DNA of 64,000 bases from the NCBI RefSeq assembly GCF_011388195.1, contig NZ_CP049990.1:1426001-1490000 (forward strand), written 5' to 3'. Source of the stretch: Pusillimonas sp. DMV24BSW_D. Its GTDB lineage: Bacteria; Pseudomonadota; Gammaproteobacteria; Burkholderiales; Burkholderiaceae_B. Position 1 is the stretch's first letter. Every line of letters starts with the position of its first letter. The position numbers were made by a program, and so were the translations under genes. The notes beneath the pieces are model-generated. The model was given only the letters and a program-made list of their open reading frames with translations, was not told the DNA's origin and made no database searches. Below are positions 1 through 10,604 of this stretch, in pieces.

Positions 1-227
1 TTGTGTTTTGGTTGGCTTATGTATGGTTTGGCCAACTGCCCTATGCGGTCAACGGCAGTGTGACAACAACCGAAATTCTGACCGTTACCGGTGCCGGCGA
101 AATTTTTGCCGGGTTACTGGCTTATAGCGCAGTGTACGTGCTGTTTTTTGTGGCATTTATTCGACTCGTACGGTATTTCATGCGATATGGGGTTATTCCG
201 GTTGGGCGTCAAAGGGGCAGGGCATGA
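1..227 (+). CDS. cydA: Cytochrome bd-type quinol oxidase subunit I, C-terminal end (partial)
   Basis: Only the last 75 or so codons are present; the reading frame is already open at base 1. The fragment has one hydrophobic segment and a basic tail, as in the last helix of CydA/CioA, the haem-bearing subunit that oxidises quinol and reduces oxygen at the inner membrane. The main support is its neighbour: its stop overlaps the start of the subunit II gene by 4 bases (ATGA), the usual cydAB coupling. Whether it is the cyanide-insensitive (Cio) branch cannot be told from this piece. Confidence 0.8.
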   Translation, partial: VFWLAYVWFGQLPYAVNGSVTTTEILTVTGAGEIFAGLLAYSAVYVLFFVAFIRLVRYFMRYGVIPVGRQRGRA

Positions 228-1282
228 TTGATTCTTTGGTTGCGTTGTTGGGTTTGCAAGCCCACGACCCCCATTTTTGGATGCCGTTGGCGTTCATGTT
301 CCTGTTCTTCGCACTTGTTGTTGCAGGCACCGTCCTTGATGGTTTCGATATTGGCGTTGGTTGCCTTGTTCCCTTCGCATCACCCGTTTTGCGTATGCGG
401 ATGTTGGCATTGCTAAGCCCTTGGCGCGACGCCAATGAGTTTTGGCTGTTGTTGGGCTTAACCTTGCTTGCGACCGCCTTCCCTTTGGCCTGGGAGGTGG
501 TCATGGGGCAGTTGTACGTCCCGCTAACGTTGCTGGGGTTGGGCGTTTTTATGCGTTCGGCCGCATTTGAATTGCGTTTACGCTCACCGATTGCGTCTCA
601 AAACGGTTGGGCGCTGGTGTTTGCCGTGGGTTCGTGGATGACCGCGTTGGCGCATGGTTATTTGCTTGGGCAAATCGTCACTGGCTACGAGTCGGGAGCA
701 GGCTATGTCAGCTATGCGGGGTTTGTGGCGCTTTGTGCGGTCGCCGCGTATAGCTTGTTGGGCGCTGCGTGGCTCATGATGCGTGAGCCGGGCGAGCTGC
801 GTGTAAGGGCGGCGTATTGGGGGCGTCAGGCAGTGCGCTGGGCGGCTGCGGGTGCGGTCGCTGTGTCACTGGTACTTGCGTTTGCCAACACGGGGGTGTT
901 TTTGCGCTGGACGTCAGGGTCGCAATGGTTGGTAATCGTCTTGCTTTGGGTTTGGATCCTGATCAGTTTCATGATTATTGAAATGATGCTGCAACGAACC
1001 ATTCATCGTAGTTATCGTCATGCCTGGCTGCCGTTCTTATTGGTTTTGCTGGTTTTCCTGATTACGTTGGGCGGTCTCGGGTATAGTTTTTTCCCTTATC
1101 TTGTCCTTGATAACGTCACCATCTGGGACGCCGCCGCCTCGGTGGATGCTTTACGGCTTATATTGGCGGCGGCTGTGATTGCTTTGCCGGTGGCGTTGAT
1201 TTTCAATATTTGGGTGTACTGGCGGATGTTTGGGGTGTCGCGTCCCCCTCAACCTCCGGCTTTTCGGCAACGGGCAAATTAA
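224..1282 (+). CDS. cydB: Cytochrome bd-type quinol oxidase subunit II
   Basis: A protein of 352 residues, about the usual CydB length, made of eight or nine hydrophobic segments. The conserved CydB signature is seen near residues 38-47 (LDGFDIGVG), and a DANEFWLLLG stretch near residue 70 stands where the family has its GNE/W motif. It pairs with CydA in the membrane to form the bd oxidase. It is translationally coupled to the upstream subunit I gene. The 3' end overlaps the convergent sensor-kinase gene by about 80 bases, so the two transcripts are antisense there. Confidence 0.88.
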   Translation: MIDSLVALLGLQAHDPHFWMPLAFMFLFFALVVAGTVLDGFDIGVGCLVPFASPVLRMRMLALLSPWRDANEFWLLLGLTLLATAFPLAWEVVMGQLYVPLTLLGLGVFMRSAAFELRLRSPIASQNGWALVFAVGSWMTALAHGYLLGQIVTGYESGAGYVSYAGFVALCAVAAYSLLGAAWLMMREPGELRVRAAYWGRQAVRWAAAGAVAVSLVLAFANTGVFLRWTSGSQWLVIVLLWVWILISFMIIEMMLQRTIHRSYRHAWLPFLLVLLVFLITLGGLGYSFFPYLVLDNVTIWDAAASVDALRLILAAAVIALPVALIFNIWVYWRMFGVSRPPQPPAFRQRAN

Positions 1283-2663
1283 CTTTCACCTCAAGCCCGG
1301 GGCCGGGCTTGGCGTTTGCCAGGCTTAAATGCCCGCCGTGGGCACGGGCAATGGCGTCAGACAGGGCTAAACCCAATCCAACTGATCCGGTTCGGGTGCG
1401 CGCTTTGTCCAATCGGGAAAATGGCCGCAGGGCTTCAGCATGCTGCGCAGCGGCGATCCCGGGTCCGTAGTCACGTATATGAATACATGCACTACCTTCT
1501 TCCAGCGTAAGCGACACCTCTACCGGGGGCTCGCCGTGATTCAAGGCATTGGTGACCAGGTTGTCAATCAGGCGCCCCAGCGAAACCGGATCCGCCTGAA
1601 TCCAGACGGTGGTTGTTGGCATACCCATTAAACGAACCTCACTGCCGGCGGTTTCCCAGGCGTTGATTTGCTCATCCAACCATTGAGTCAGGTTGAGGGG
1701 GCTGAAATGATAGGTGCTGGGGTCGGTTCCACGAACAAAACCAATAAATTGGTTAACCATGCGCTGCATATCTTGAATGTCTTTGCGCAGACCGTCTTTA
1801 ACTTCGCCATCGTCGATCATCTCAGCACGCAGCCACATGCGAGACAAAGGGCCTTTCAAATCGTGGGGCAACCCGGCAAGAAGCGTGCGCTTGACCGTTT
1901 CCGACTCGCTAAGTGCATCCAGCATGGCATTGAAACGCTGCCCCAAAACTTTTGTTTCCGTCGGGCCCGACGGCGTTACACGTTGCGGCTGGCCGGCTGC
2001 CAATTGATCGGCTGCCCGTGCCAGTCGCGTAAGCGGACGGGTAATATGCCAGGAAAAAGCGGCGGCGACCAACAACAGTAGTCCCATCCCCCCCAGCCAG
2101 GCGAGAATTGTTTGGCTGCTAACGGGGGGGGATAAGCGATCAAGGGGGATAACCAGCCATTCCCGGGTGCGCTTGTCGGGGTTGTCGAAGCGGTTGTCGA
2201 GAGAAATATAAAGTCGGGGGAGTTCGCCTCGCGATAATCCAACGCGTGTGCCATCATCAAGCCGGTTGTTCAGGGCCGTTACGAAATGGCGCAGTTCACG
2301 TCGTAAGTCGTCGGGTGGTGAGCGTCGTTGTTGATCTGTTTCTTCCTGATTTTTACGTCTTCTTTCGATATTCCGGGTATTGGAAGGCAGCGTTCGAGAC
2401 CATAATTGCCACTCGCCCCGCGACGCGTGCTTGACCAGTTCGGCTCGCGCATGTTCCGGTACCTGAGCCAGAGAGGCGCGTAAAGTTCTAATTGTGGTGG
2501 CAGTAACTTCAACCGTTACCTCTTCGGTGAATTTCTGACGAAAATGCGCAACTGTTGCAAGTGTGGCGGCCTGTACCACCAGCAAAGTGCCCAGTGTCAG
2601 CAAAATTAACCGCGTGCTGAGCGAACGCGGTACCAGGCGCTGCGTGAAATGCTTGAATTTCAT
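1203..2663 (-). CDS. Two-component sensor histidine kinase (OmpR/EnvZ class)
   Basis: A membrane kinase of about 486 residues. I place the start at the ATG at 2663, two bases after the stop of the response regulator, rather than the in-frame codon further upstream inside that gene. Order of parts: N-terminal transmembrane segment, a periplasmic region rich in arginine and glutamate, a second membrane segment (LLLLVAAAF), HAMP, an H-box (PHDLKGPLSRM, histidine as phospho-acceptor), an N-box (RLIDNLVTNALNHG) and G-boxes (DYGPGI, GLGLAL). The layout resembles EnvZ/RisS-type kinases. The signal sensed is unknown. It overlaps the end of cydB on the opposite strand. Confidence 0.88.
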   Translation of the reverse strand: MKFKHFTQRLVPRSLSTRLILLTLGTLLVVQAATLATVAHFRQKFTEEVTVEVTATTIRTLRASLAQVPEHARAELVKHASRGEWQLWSRTLPSNTRNIERRRKNQEETDQQRRSPPDDLRRELRHFVTALNNRLDDGTRVGLSRGELPRLYISLDNRFDNPDKRTREWLVIPLDRLSPPVSSQTILAWLGGMGLLLLVAAAFSWHITRPLTRLARAADQLAAGQPQRVTPSGPTETKVLGQRFNAMLDALSESETVKRTLLAGLPHDLKGPLSRMWLRAEMIDDGEVKDGLRKDIQDMQRMVNQFIGFVRGTDPSTYHFSPLNLTQWLDEQINAWETAGSEVRLMGMPTTTVWIQADPVSLGRLIDNLVTNALNHGEPPVEVSLTLEEGSACIHIRDYGPGIAAAQHAEALRPFSRLDKARTRTGSVGLGLALSDAIARAHGGHLSLANAKPGPGLEVKVNLPVAEKPEVEGDATPQTSASTPKY

Positions 2664-2665
2664 AT

Positions 2666-3367
2666 TCAGGGCGAAAACCGGTATCCAACCCCCCATACGG
2701 TTTGAATGTAATGGGGTTGTTTGGGGTCATTTTCTATCGCGCGACGTAACCGCAGTATGGCGATGTCAATTGCCCGATCATTTCGTTCACCTTCTTCGTC
2801 GTCGCGCGCGAGCGCAAGCAGGCGCTCTCGTGATAACGCTTTGCCGGGGTTGCGAACCAGCGCTTCGAGCAAGTTAATTTCGCCACCAGTAAGTTTGATG
2901 GGGGTGTTGTCTTTCAGAAGTTGCCGGCGTGCAGGGTCGAACGTGAACGGTCCGAAATGAACAGGTTGTTCTTTAACCAGCGCGGAGGCGCCTTTTTTGC
3001 GCCTCAGTACGGCCTCTATGCGGGCCAGCAGTTCTCTTGGGTCGAAGGGTTTGCCCAGATAATCATCGGCGCCGGCCTCCAGGCCGAGTACACGATCGAT
3101 AGTGTCATCGCGCCCGGTGAGCAAAATAACGGGAATATCCTCCCCCATTTGGCGTAGGCGGCGGCAGGCTTCAGCACCATCGCCATGAGGCAACATGCGG
3201 TCGAGCACGATGAGATCGGGCGTGTAGCGTTCAATGCGTGCAGGCAGGTCGTGGCTATCGTTCGATAGCAAAGTGTCGTAGCCATGACGATTCAGGTAGT
3301 CGGCCAGTAATTGCCTGAGCGCCGGATCGTCATCAACAACCAGGACTTTGGTAAGCGTTTTTTCCAT
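2666..3367 (-). CDS. Response regulator, OmpR/PhoB family
   Basis: A protein of 233 residues. The N-terminal receiver domain has the acidic pocket (DDD near residues 12-14), the phospho-acceptor aspartate in LIVLDRMLP and the conserved lysine in GKPFDP. The C-terminal half is a winged-helix effector domain (LTGGEINLLEALV ... VWGVGYRF). It is the first gene of a two-gene operon with the kinase that follows two bases later. RisA/OmpR-like by architecture, but I do not assign a symbol because the targets cannot be read here. Confidence 0.9.
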   Translation of the reverse strand: MEKTLTKVLVVDDDPALRQLLADYLNRHGYDTLLSNDSHDLPARIERYTPDLIVLDRMLPHGDGAEACRRLRQMGEDIPVILLTGRDDTIDRVLGLEAGADDYLGKPFDPRELLARIEAVLRRKKGASALVKEQPVHFGPFTFDPARRQLLKDNTPIKLTGGEINLLEALVRNPGKALSRERLLALARDDEEGERNDRAIDIAILRLRRAIENDPKQPHYIQTVWGVGYRFSP

Positions 3368-3525
3368 GGTGCGTCAAGTTTGCTGGCTGAATCAAATTTG
3401 GGCAAGAGGTAGAAACCAATTGAAATCTGTTGCGTACTATAAAATGCCCGCTGAGCTGTATTCCAATAGGGGCGGCTCGGTAACGCATCCTGTCTTAACT
3501 GCTAATAGATTTTTTTGGTTTATTA

Positions 3526-5346
3526 ATGTCTTTCTCTTCCTCTTCTCCTCTGGACGTCTTACAGCAGGTTTTTGGTTATGACTCGTTCCGGGGGAATCAA
3601 CATGAGATTATCGAACATGTTGTAAATGGGGGAGACGCTTTGGTTCTGAAGCCCACCGGGGGCGGCAAATCCCTCTGCTATCAAATTCCAGCATTGGTAC
3701 GTAAAGGAACCGGTATCGTGGTGTCACCGCTTATCGCGTTGATGCAGGATCAAGTCGATGCATTGCTTGAGTTGGGTGTACGTGCCGCTTTTTTGAACTC
3801 CACACTTGACTGGCGCGAGGCACGTCAGGTGGAGCAGGGGTTCAGGGCGGGGCAACTCGATGTGTTGTACGTGGCGCCGGAACGATTATTAACGGAACGG
3901 TGTCTGGCTTTGCTTGAAGAGGGTGATATAGCACTTTTCGCCATTGATGAGGCTCATTGTGTGTCGCAATGGGGGCATGATTTTCGACCAGAGTACCTGG
4001 GCCTGTCGTTATTGGCCGAACGCTGGCCGCAGGTGCCCCGGATCGCGTTAACGGCTACAGCCACCACAGCAACGCGTCATGAAATTATTCAACGGTTGGG
4101 GCTGGAGCAGGCCGGGCTGTTTATTTCCAGTTTTGACCGTCCCAATATTTGCTACCGGATGGTTGAGAAACGCGAAGTAAAACGACAGTTGCTTGATTTC
4201 ATTCAATCTGAACATCGCGAAGATTGTGGGGTGGTTTACGCGCTCTCGCGATCACGCGTTGAGGATACAGCAGCGTTTTTGGCCCGCAATGGTATTGCGG
4301 CGCTTCCTTACCACGCCGGTTTGTCGGCTACACAGCGTGCGCAGAACCAAGCCCGTTTTTTGCGCGAGGAGGGGGTGGTGATGGTGGCAACCATTGCATT
4401 TGGAATGGGGATTGATAAACCCGACGTTCGTTTTGTTGCCCATATCGACATGCCCAAGTCTGTTGAGGGCTATTACCAGGAGACAGGTCGTGCCGGTCGC
4501 GACGGTTTGCCGGCGACAGCGTGGCTGGCATACGGTTTGCAGGATGTGGTGCAACAACGCCGGATGATTGATGAGTCGACTGGTGATGAAGTGTTCCGGC
4601 GTCGTTCCGCTGCGCAACTCGACGCTATGCTTGGGTTGTGTGAAACCGTGGATTGCCGTCGTCAGCGGCTGTTGGCTTATTTTGACCAGACTATCGGGCC
4701 TTGTGGCAATTGCGATGTTTGCTTGAGTCCTCCGGAATCGTGGGATGGAACGGTTGCCGCGCAGAAATTATTGTCGGCGGTTTATCGCTTGTGGCGTGAA
4801 CGCGGGCAGCGGTTTGGCGCAATACATTTAATTGATATTTTGCGCGGCAAGACAACCGACCGCATCAGGCAGAATCAACATGACTCTCTGTCGGTGTTTG
4901 GTGTGGGTAAAGATTTGTCGGAGCAGGCCTGGCGCGGTGTTTTACGCCAGTTGCTCGCACGCAATATTCTTGCGGTTGACCAAGAGGGCTACGGTACATT
5001 GGCGTTAACCGATGAAAGCCGGGCTGTGCTGAAAGGTGATGCCACCCTCATGTTGCGCAAAGAAACTCTGGACGCGCGTAAAACGCGGCCGGCCAGGCAA
5101 CGTGCGGCAATGGACGATTTACCGGCTGATGCGCTTGCGCGTTTTGAGGCGTTGCGGGCGTGGCGCGCCGAAACGGCCCGCAGCCATGGGGTTCCGGCCT
5201 ACGTTATTTTCCATGATGCTACGTTGCGGGAGGTTGCGCTGTCGTGCCCGCAAAGCTTGAGCGACCTGGCTCATATTAACGGTGTCGGTGCCCGTAAACG
5301 CGAGGCATACGGCGAAGAGTTGCTGAGCAGCATAAGGTCGGTCTGA
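3526..5346 (+). CDS. recQ: ATP-dependent DNA helicase RecQ
   Basis: A 606-residue superfamily-2 helicase acting 3' to 5' in recombination repair. Visible motifs: Walker A around residue 48 (PTGGGKS), DEAH box near 140 followed by the RecQ-specific [13 protein letters not shown] loop, motif VI ([10 protein letters not shown]), the RQC zinc cluster (CRRQRLL...CGNCDVC) and a C-terminal HRDC domain of about 75 residues ending in the helix-hairpin stretch [13 protein letters not shown]. Full length for the family. It is divergent from the two-component operon; a TATAAA sequence lies near 3438 but no well-spaced -35 is obvious. Confidence 0.95.
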   Translation: MSFSSSSPLDVLQQVFGYDSFRGNQHEIIEHVVNGGDALVLKPTGGGKSLCYQIPALVRKGTGIVVSPLIALMQDQVDALLELGVRAAFLNSTLDWREARQVEQGFRAGQLDVLYVAPERLLTERCLALLEEGDIALFAIDEAHCVSQWGHDFRPEYLGLSLLAERWPQVPRIALTATATTATRHEIIQRLGLEQAGLFISSFDRPNICYRMVEKREVKRQLLDFIQSEHREDCGVVYALSRSRVEDTAAFLARNGIAALPYHAGLSATQRAQNQARFLREEGVVMVATIAFGMGIDKPDVRFVAHIDMPKSVEGYYQETGRAGRDGLPATAWLAYGLQDVVQQRRMIDESTGDEVFRRRSAAQLDAMLGLCETVDCRRQRLLAYFDQTIGPCGNCDVCLSPPESWDGTVAAQKLLSAVYRLWRERGQRFGAIHLIDILRGKTTDRIRQNQHDSLSVFGVGKDLSEQAWRGVLRQLLARNILAVDQEGYGTLALTDESRAVLKGDATLMLRKETLDARKTRPARQRAAMDDLPADALARFEALRAWRAETARSHGVPAYVIFHDATLREVALSCPQSLSDLAHINGVGARKREAYGEELLSSIRSV

Positions 5347-5383
5347 TGCCTGGGCCGCACGTTTGCGGGTGGCGTTGACGCGT

Positions 5384-6451
5384 TTATTCAAAAAGGTCGG
5401 GTGTGTTGTCGCGTGATGTGGGGGCGGCAAGGCCCAAATGACGCCAGGTTGTCTGTGTGGCCATGCGTCCACGGGGGGTGCGTTGGAGATAGCCGTGCTG
5501 GATCAGGTATGGCTCGATAACGTCTTCAATCGTGTCACGCTCTTCGCCAATGGCTGCTGCAAGGCTGTCGACACCTACCGGACCGCCGTCGAATTTGTGC
5601 ACGATTGCATCAAGCAGTTTACGGTCCATTAAGTCGAGCCCCTGTGGATCGACATCCAGCATCGACAGCGCGGCGTTGGCTGTATCCGCGTTGATCACGC
5701 CGTCGGATTTCACCTCGGCATAATCGCGCACCCGTCTAAGCAGTCGATTGGCAATTCGAGGGGTGCCGCGTGCCCGCCGCGCAATTTCCTGGGAGCCATC
5801 CGGCGTAATCGTGACATTCAGCAAGCCTGCACTGCGGGAGACAATATGGGTAAGGTCGGTAACGCTATAAAACTCAAGGCGCGAAACAATACCAAAGCGG
5901 TCGCGCAGGGGGTTGGTTAGCATACCGGCGCGTGTGGTGGCACCCACCAGTGTGAAGGGTTGCAGGTCGATTTTTACGCTGCGGGCTGCCGGGCCTTCAC
6001 CGATCATGATGTCGATCTGGAAGTCTTCCAATGCCGGGTAGAGAATTTCTTCTACGACCGGCGACAAACGATGGATTTCATCGATGAACAAAACATCGTT
6101 GCGTTCGAGATTGGTTAGCATGGCGGCGAGATCGCCGGGACGCTCAAGGACAGGCCCTGATGTTTGGCGCAACTGGACGCCCATTTCCTGCGCAATAATG
6201 TGTGCCAGCGTGGTTTTACCCAGCCCGGGGGGGCCAAAAAGCAGAACGTGGTCGAGCGATTCGCTGCGTTGTCGTGCGGCGGTAATGAAAATTTCAAGTT
6301 GTTCGCGCACATTGTGCTGCCCGACGTAATCAGACAGCATGCGTGGGCGCAGGGCCCTTTCAAGCGTATCTTCGTTAGGGGAGGAGGATTGCGGTGCGAC
6401 GATTCGCGGCTCTGACGCGGTGCCCGAGAAGGAATCAGAATGAATAGCCAT
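5384..6451 (-). CDS. ruvB: Holliday junction branch-migration ATPase RuvB
   Basis: A 355-residue AAA+ ring motor that drives branch migration with RuvA. Walker A (GPPGLGKT) lies near residue 70, Walker B/DEAH-like ([10 protein letters not shown]) about 50 residues later, then the sensor GATTRAGML and the C-terminal winged helix (RTPRGRMAT). The first 25 or so residues are a non-conserved extension. It is last in the leftward ruvC-ruvA-ruvB run, 60 bases after ruvA. Confidence 0.96.
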   Translation of the reverse strand: MAIHSDSFSGTASEPRIVAPQSSSPNEDTLERALRPRMLSDYVGQHNVREQLEIFITAARQRSESLDHVLLFGPPGLGKTTLAHIIAQEMGVQLRQTSGPVLERPGDLAAMLTNLERNDVLFIDEIHRLSPVVEEILYPALEDFQIDIMIGEGPAARSVKIDLQPFTLVGATTRAGMLTNPLRDRFGIVSRLEFYSVTDLTHIVSRSAGLLNVTITPDGSQEIARRARGTPRIANRLLRRVRDYAEVKSDGVINADTANAALSMLDVDPQGLDLMDRKLLDAIVHKFDGGPVGVDSLAAAIGEERDTIEDVIEPYLIQHGYLQRTPRGRMATQTTWRHLGLAAPTSRDNTPDLFE

Positions 6452-6511
6452 GGCTCAGTTCAGCTTGAAATATTGCGTTAATCGTACACGAGAACGATGG
6501 GGTCGGCGACT

Positions 6512-7087
6512 CTAGCGTGCCAGCGACTTCAGGGCCTGGCGGATGCCGTCGGAAACATCGATATCGGCGGGCAGCGCCTTCAATGCCGCCTGGGACTCAC
6601 TGTTTGAGTAGCCCAGCGCCATGAGTGCGTTCAAAATGTCATCGCGACCGGAGCCCGTGTTGCCGCCACCACCATGATGGGCCGGCGTGCCGAGTTTGTC
6701 TTTGAGTTCGAGCAGCAGACGTTCAGCCGTTTTTTTGCCGATGCCGGGTACACGTGTTAGACGGCCGGTTTCCTGTTCCCGAATGGCCAGTGCCAAGTCA
6801 TCGGTGGTCATGCCTGAAAGTACCGCCAAAGCCGTTCGCGCACCGATCCCGGTAACCTTGATTAAAGCGCGAAAGGTGATGCGTTCCTGAGCAGTAAGAA
6901 AGCCATACAGCACATGGGCATCTTCCCGGATGGCCAGATGGGTGTACAACGTAACCTGGGCGCCCATATCAGGCAGGTCGTAAAGGGTGCTCATGGGTAC
7001 ATCGATTTCGTATCCCAGCCCACCTGCTTGTACGCAAATAGTGGGTGGGGTTTTGTCGAGTAACGTGCCGGTAATGCGTCCGATCAT
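6512..7087 (-). CDS. ruvA: Holliday junction-binding protein RuvA
   Basis: 191 residues, normal for RuvA. The N-terminal OB-fold begins MIGRITGTL; two helix-hairpin-helix motifs follow ([21 protein letters not shown] and [23 protein letters not shown]); a glycine/histidine-rich linker leads to the small C-terminal domain III that contacts RuvB ([16 protein letters not shown]-type). It forms the tetramer that holds the four-way junction for RuvB and RuvC. Confidence 0.96.
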   Translation of the reverse strand: MIGRITGTLLDKTPPTICVQAGGLGYEIDVPMSTLYDLPDMGAQVTLYTHLAIREDAHVLYGFLTAQERITFRALIKVTGIGARTALAVLSGMTTDDLALAIREQETGRLTRVPGIGKKTAERLLLELKDKLGTPAHHGGGGNTGSGRDDILNALMALGYSNSESQAALKALPADIDVSDGIRQALKSLAR

Positions 7088-7110
7088 GTCGATCCCTTAT
7101 TCAATAATGT

Positions 7111-7656
7111 TCAGCGCGACAAACGGCCGCCGCGCAAACGCGCGCCGCCCCGGCCTGATAGTGCTCCGCCGGCATGTAGTTTTGCGGCCAGAGCACCCAC
7201 GTGTGCATGGCAAATAGCACAAGCCAGGGCATCGGCCGAGTCCGGCGAAGGCAAACCGTTCAGGTTCAATAAACGCTGAACCATGGCTTGTACCTGTTCT
7301 TTGGCGGCGTGGCCGTTTCCAACGACGGATTTTTTTATTTGCAGTGCCGTATATTCGTGGACGTCGAGGTGATGGTCGGCCAGCGCACACATTGCCGCGC
7401 CGCGCGCCTGCCCCAATAGCAAGGTTGAGGTGGGATTCGTATTTACAAATACTTTTTCCAGCGCGGAAACGGTGGGGTGATGTGCCTGAATGATCTCCCT
7501 GACATTATCCAGAATGGTTTTCAGGCGCTGCGCCAGGGGTAGGTCGGCCGGAACCTGAATGGTGCCACTGGCCACATAGCCAAGGCGCATGCCTTCGACA
7601 TCGATAATGCCGAAGCCGGTGCGCCGAAGGCCGGGGTCAATGCCAAGGACTCTCAT
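7111..7656 (-). CDS. ruvC: Crossover junction endonuclease RuvC
   Basis: 181 residues if begun at the ATG at 7656; the open frame continues upstream, but that part overlaps purH and shows no RuvC similarity. The RNase H-like fold is evident: the first catalytic aspartate in [16 protein letters not shown], a second acidic residue in [11 protein letters not shown], and the pair in [14 protein letters not shown]. It cuts Holliday junctions resolved by RuvAB. Its ATG shares one base with the purH stop (TAATG), implying coupled translation. The C-terminal tail is glycine/arginine-rich. Confidence 0.94.
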   Translation of the reverse strand: MRVLGIDPGLRRTGFGIIDVEGMRLGYVASGTIQVPADLPLAQRLKTILDNVREIIQAHHPTVSALEKVFVNTNPTSTLLLGQARGAAMCALADHHLDVHEYTALQIKKSVVGNGHAAKEQVQAMVQRLLNLNGLPSPDSADALACAICHAHVGALAAKLHAGGALSGRGGARLRGGRLSR

Positions 7657-9251
7657 TAATGACGGAAATGACGGGTGCCGGTGAGCACCATGACAATACC
7701 GCGTTCGTTGGCGGCGGCAATGACTTCGTCGTCGCGCACGCTGCCGCCGGGCTGAATAACACACGTAGCACCGGCTTCGGCCACTACGTCCAGGCCGTCA
7801 CGGAAAGGGAAGAAAGCGTCGGAGGCGACGGCGGAACCGGCCAGACTCAGACCCGCGTTTTCAGCTTTGATGGAGGCAATGCGTGCCGAGTCAATACGGC
7901 TCATTTGGCCCGCGCCAACGCCCAGTGTCATGCCGTTTGCGGCAAAGACAATGGCGTTCGATTTCACATATTTTGCAACTTTCCAGGCAAACAGCATGTC
8001 GTGCAATTGTTGGGGAGTGGGTTGCTTATCCGTAACGACCTTAAGCAGGCTTTCATCCACCTGGAAGGTGTCTGGAGTTTGTACCAGCCAGCCTCCGCCA
8101 ACCCTTTTAATGTCCATCGGGTTCTGGGCATTACCACTGGGCACCTCAAGCACGCGAACGTTCTTTTTGCTGGTAAATACGGCCAGTGCTTCGCCTGAAT
8201 ATGCCGGAGCCAATAGCACTTCGACAAACTGTTGTTCCGTAATCGCCCGGGCGGTTTTTTCATCAACCGGACGGTTAAAGGCAATAATGCCGCCGAAAGC
8301 AGATGTAGGGTCGGTTTTGAAGGCTTTTTGATAAGCTTCTTCCGAATTTTCCGCTACCGCCACGCCACACGGATTGGCGTGCTTCACAATTACGCAGCCA
8401 CACGTTTCAAGGCTGCGTACGCACTCCCAGGCTGCATCGGCATCGGCAATGTTGTTGTAAGAAAGTTCTTTGCCCTGAAGCTGGCGATAGCTTCCCAACA
8501 GACCGGCGCCGACCGGTTGGTCAACATAAAACGCAGCAGCCTGATGCGGGTTTTCGCCATAGCGTAGCGTTTGTTCGCGTTTCATTTGCACTGTAAGCAC
8601 TGCCGGCCAAGGGGTGCGCTCGGGTTCTGCGTTTTGTGCCGGCGCTTCGTTTGCCAGGCTGCTTAAGTAGCCGGCAATGGCCCCGTCGTAGGCTGCGGTA
8701 TGGGCATAAACCTTTGCTGCCAGGGCCAGTCGTAGGGCGTAGGAGGGCTTACCGGCTGGGCCGTCGATATCGGCCAGTACTTTTTTGTAATCAACTGGAT
8801 CGATTACAACGGCGACGCCGCCTTCTTCGGTACCATGATTTTTTGCCGCCGCCCGCAACATGGCCGGCCCGCCGATATCAATGTTTTCCACTGCATCGGC
8901 AAAAGTGCAGCCCGGCTTGGCAATGGTTTCGCGAAAGGGATATAAATTCACAACCAGCAAATCAATGCGGTCTATATCGTGCGCTTCCAGCGTTTCTAAA
9001 TGTTCAGTACTATCGCGACGTGCCAGTAGCCCGCCATGAATTTTTGGGTGTAACGTTTTGACGCGGCCATCGAGAATTTCCGGTGAGCCGGTGTGTTGGG
9101 CTACTTCGGTAACAGGCAGGCCCGCGTCGGCAAGCATTTTTGCCGTGCCGCCGGTTGATAAAAGTTTAATGCCGCGCTCAACCAGTGCTTGGGCAAATTC
9201 AACGATACCGGTTTTGTCGGAAACCGAAAGCAGGGCGGTTTGTATCTTCAT
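7656..9251 (-). CDS. purH: Bifunctional AICAR transformylase / IMP cyclohydrolase
   Basis: 531 residues, full length. It carries out the last two steps of de novo purine synthesis: formylation of AICAR with 10-formyl-THF and ring closure to IMP. The N-terminal MGS-like IMP cyclohydrolase domain covers about residues 1-150 ([44 protein letters not shown]). The transformylase domain has [10 protein letters not shown] and the C-terminal [13 protein letters not shown]. It lies 25 bases downstream of fis and is joined to ruvC. Confidence 0.96.
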   Translation of the reverse strand: MKIQTALLSVSDKTGIVEFAQALVERGIKLLSTGGTAKMLADAGLPVTEVAQHTGSPEILDGRVKTLHPKIHGGLLARRDSTEHLETLEAHDIDRIDLLVVNLYPFRETIAKPGCTFADAVENIDIGGPAMLRAAAKNHGTEEGGVAVVIDPVDYKKVLADIDGPAGKPSYALRLALAAKVYAHTAAYDGAIAGYLSSLANEAPAQNAEPERTPWPAVLTVQMKREQTLRYGENPHQAAAFYVDQPVGAGLLGSYRQLQGKELSYNNIADADAAWECVRSLETCGCVIVKHANPCGVAVAENSEEAYQKAFKTDPTSAFGGIIAFNRPVDEKTARAITEQQFVEVLLAPAYSGEALAVFTSKKNVRVLEVPSGNAQNPMDIKRVGGGWLVQTPDTFQVDESLLKVVTDKQPTPQQLHDMLFAWKVAKYVKSNAIVFAANGMTLGVGAGQMSRIDSARIASIKAENAGLSLAGSAVASDAFFPFRDGLDVVAEAGATCVIQPGGSVRDDEVIAAANERGIVMVLTGTRHFRH

Positions 9252-9276
9252 GGGTACGACTCAAAAGTAGATGGGT

Positions 9277-9516
9277 TCAAGGTTGCAAATCGTGCGTGCT
9301 GAGTTTTTTGCGCAGGGTGCTGCGCGTAATACCCAGCATGGCGGCCGCTTTTGACTGGTTGCCGTGCGTTTTTTCAAGCGCGATTTGCAAAACCGGTTTT
9401 TCAACGCAATTGACCACCATGGCCAGAATATCGTGTGGCTCAGTGTCTCCCAGGTCGGCGAAATAACGTTCCAGATGCTCGCGTACACACTGTTCAATGG
9501 GGTTGGGATAGTTCAT
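9277..9516 (-). CDS. fis: Nucleoid protein Fis
   Basis: 79 residues, the shorter size seen in betaproteobacteria. The C-terminal helix-turn-helix of the family is clear (HGNQSKAAAMLGITRSTLRKKL), preceded by the dimerisation helices (VLQIALEKT). Fis bends DNA at rRNA promoters, origins and recombination enhancers. The dusB-fis pairing is the classic arrangement; here purH follows. Confidence 0.92.
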   Translation of the reverse strand: MNYPNPIEQCVREHLERYFADLGDTEPHDILAMVVNCVEKPVLQIALEKTHGNQSKAAAMLGITRSTLRKKLSTHDLQP

Positions 9517-9535
9517 TCTTTTCGCTGTTGTGAGT

Positions 9536-10552
9536 TCAGGCGGCCAGCGCCTGTGATGGTGTTGTTAAATATTGTTCGGGTGCGAACTGGTCGAACCAGG
9601 CTGCCAGGGCGGCGAGTTGTTCTTGACTTTGGTCGCTTTGATTGATGCGTTGAATTAAGGGCGCGCTAAGGGGAAGTTTGCCCAGATACCATCCAACGTG
9701 TTTGCGTGCCGATCTTACACCAGTGTACTCGCCGTAGAAACGATAGTGATCTTCAAGGTGTTCGAGCAGGCAATCGCGTAATTCCCCGAAGGTAGGGGGA
9801 GGCAGGTAAGTGCCGGTTGCCAGAAAATGATCGATTTCCCGGAAAATCCAGGGGCGGCCTTGGGCTGCGCGGCCGATCATAATGGCATCGGCCCCCGTGT
9901 AATTGAGAACAAAACGGGCTTTTTCCGGACTGTCGATATCGCCGTTGGCGATAACGGGGATCTGCAAGTGGCTTTTGACTTCTTTGATGGTGTCGTATTC
10001 CGCATGCCCGTTGTATAAGTCGGCGCGCGTGCGCCCATGTAATGTAAGGGCGGAGATGCCCGTGTTTTCCGCCAATTTGCCGATGCGAAGTGCATTGCGC
10101 GAGTGGTGATCCCATCCGGTGCGGGTTTTGAGCGTGACGGGGATGCCGAATGGTCGACACGCGCTAACGACGCTTTCAAGAATGCGGGCAATGAGGTCTT
10201 CGTGACGCAGCAAAGCGGAGCCGGAGGCGACATTACACACTTTCTTAACCGGGCAGCCCATATTGATATCAATAATTTGGGCGCCTTTGCGAATATTGAA
10301 AACAGCGGCTTCCGCCATCATTTCAGGGTCGGCTCCCGCAATTTGCACTGCGATGGGGTCGATTTCCCCGTCGTGGTTCAGGCGACGTGATGTTTTGACG
10401 CTGTTCCATAAGCGAGGATTACTGGCTGCCATTTCAGAGACGGCATAGCCCGCACCCAACCGCTTGCACAGTTGCCGATAGGGGCGATCGGTTACACCTG
10501 CCATAGGCGCAACAAATACATGATTGGGGAGGGTCCAGGGGCCGATTTGCAT
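9536..10552 (-). CDS. dusB: tRNA-dihydrouridine synthase B
   Basis: 338 residues, FMN-dependent TIM barrel that reduces uridines in the tRNA D-loop. Signatures: PMAGVTDRPYRQL near residue 16, NMGCPVKKVCN (catalytic cysteine), TLHGRTRADLY, IANGDIDSPEKA and GADAIMIGRAAQGRPW. The stop lies 20 bases before the fis start, so both are probably one transcript, as is usual for dusB-fis. Confidence 0.95.
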   Translation of the reverse strand: MQIGPWTLPNHVFVAPMAGVTDRPYRQLCKRLGAGYAVSEMAASNPRLWNSVKTSRRLNHDGEIDPIAVQIAGADPEMMAEAAVFNIRKGAQIIDINMGCPVKKVCNVASGSALLRHEDLIARILESVVSACRPFGIPVTLKTRTGWDHHSRNALRIGKLAENTGISALTLHGRTRADLYNGHAEYDTIKEVKSHLQIPVIANGDIDSPEKARFVLNYTGADAIMIGRAAQGRPWIFREIDHFLATGTYLPPPTFGELRDCLLEHLEDHYRFYGEYTGVRSARKHVGWYLGKLPLSAPLIQRINQSDQSQEQLAALAAWFDQFAPEQYLTTPSQALAA

Positions 10553-10604
10553 GGGGGCATTTTAACGTTCCCTGACCAGGGTGGGGAGAGGGAAATAAAT
10601 TCGG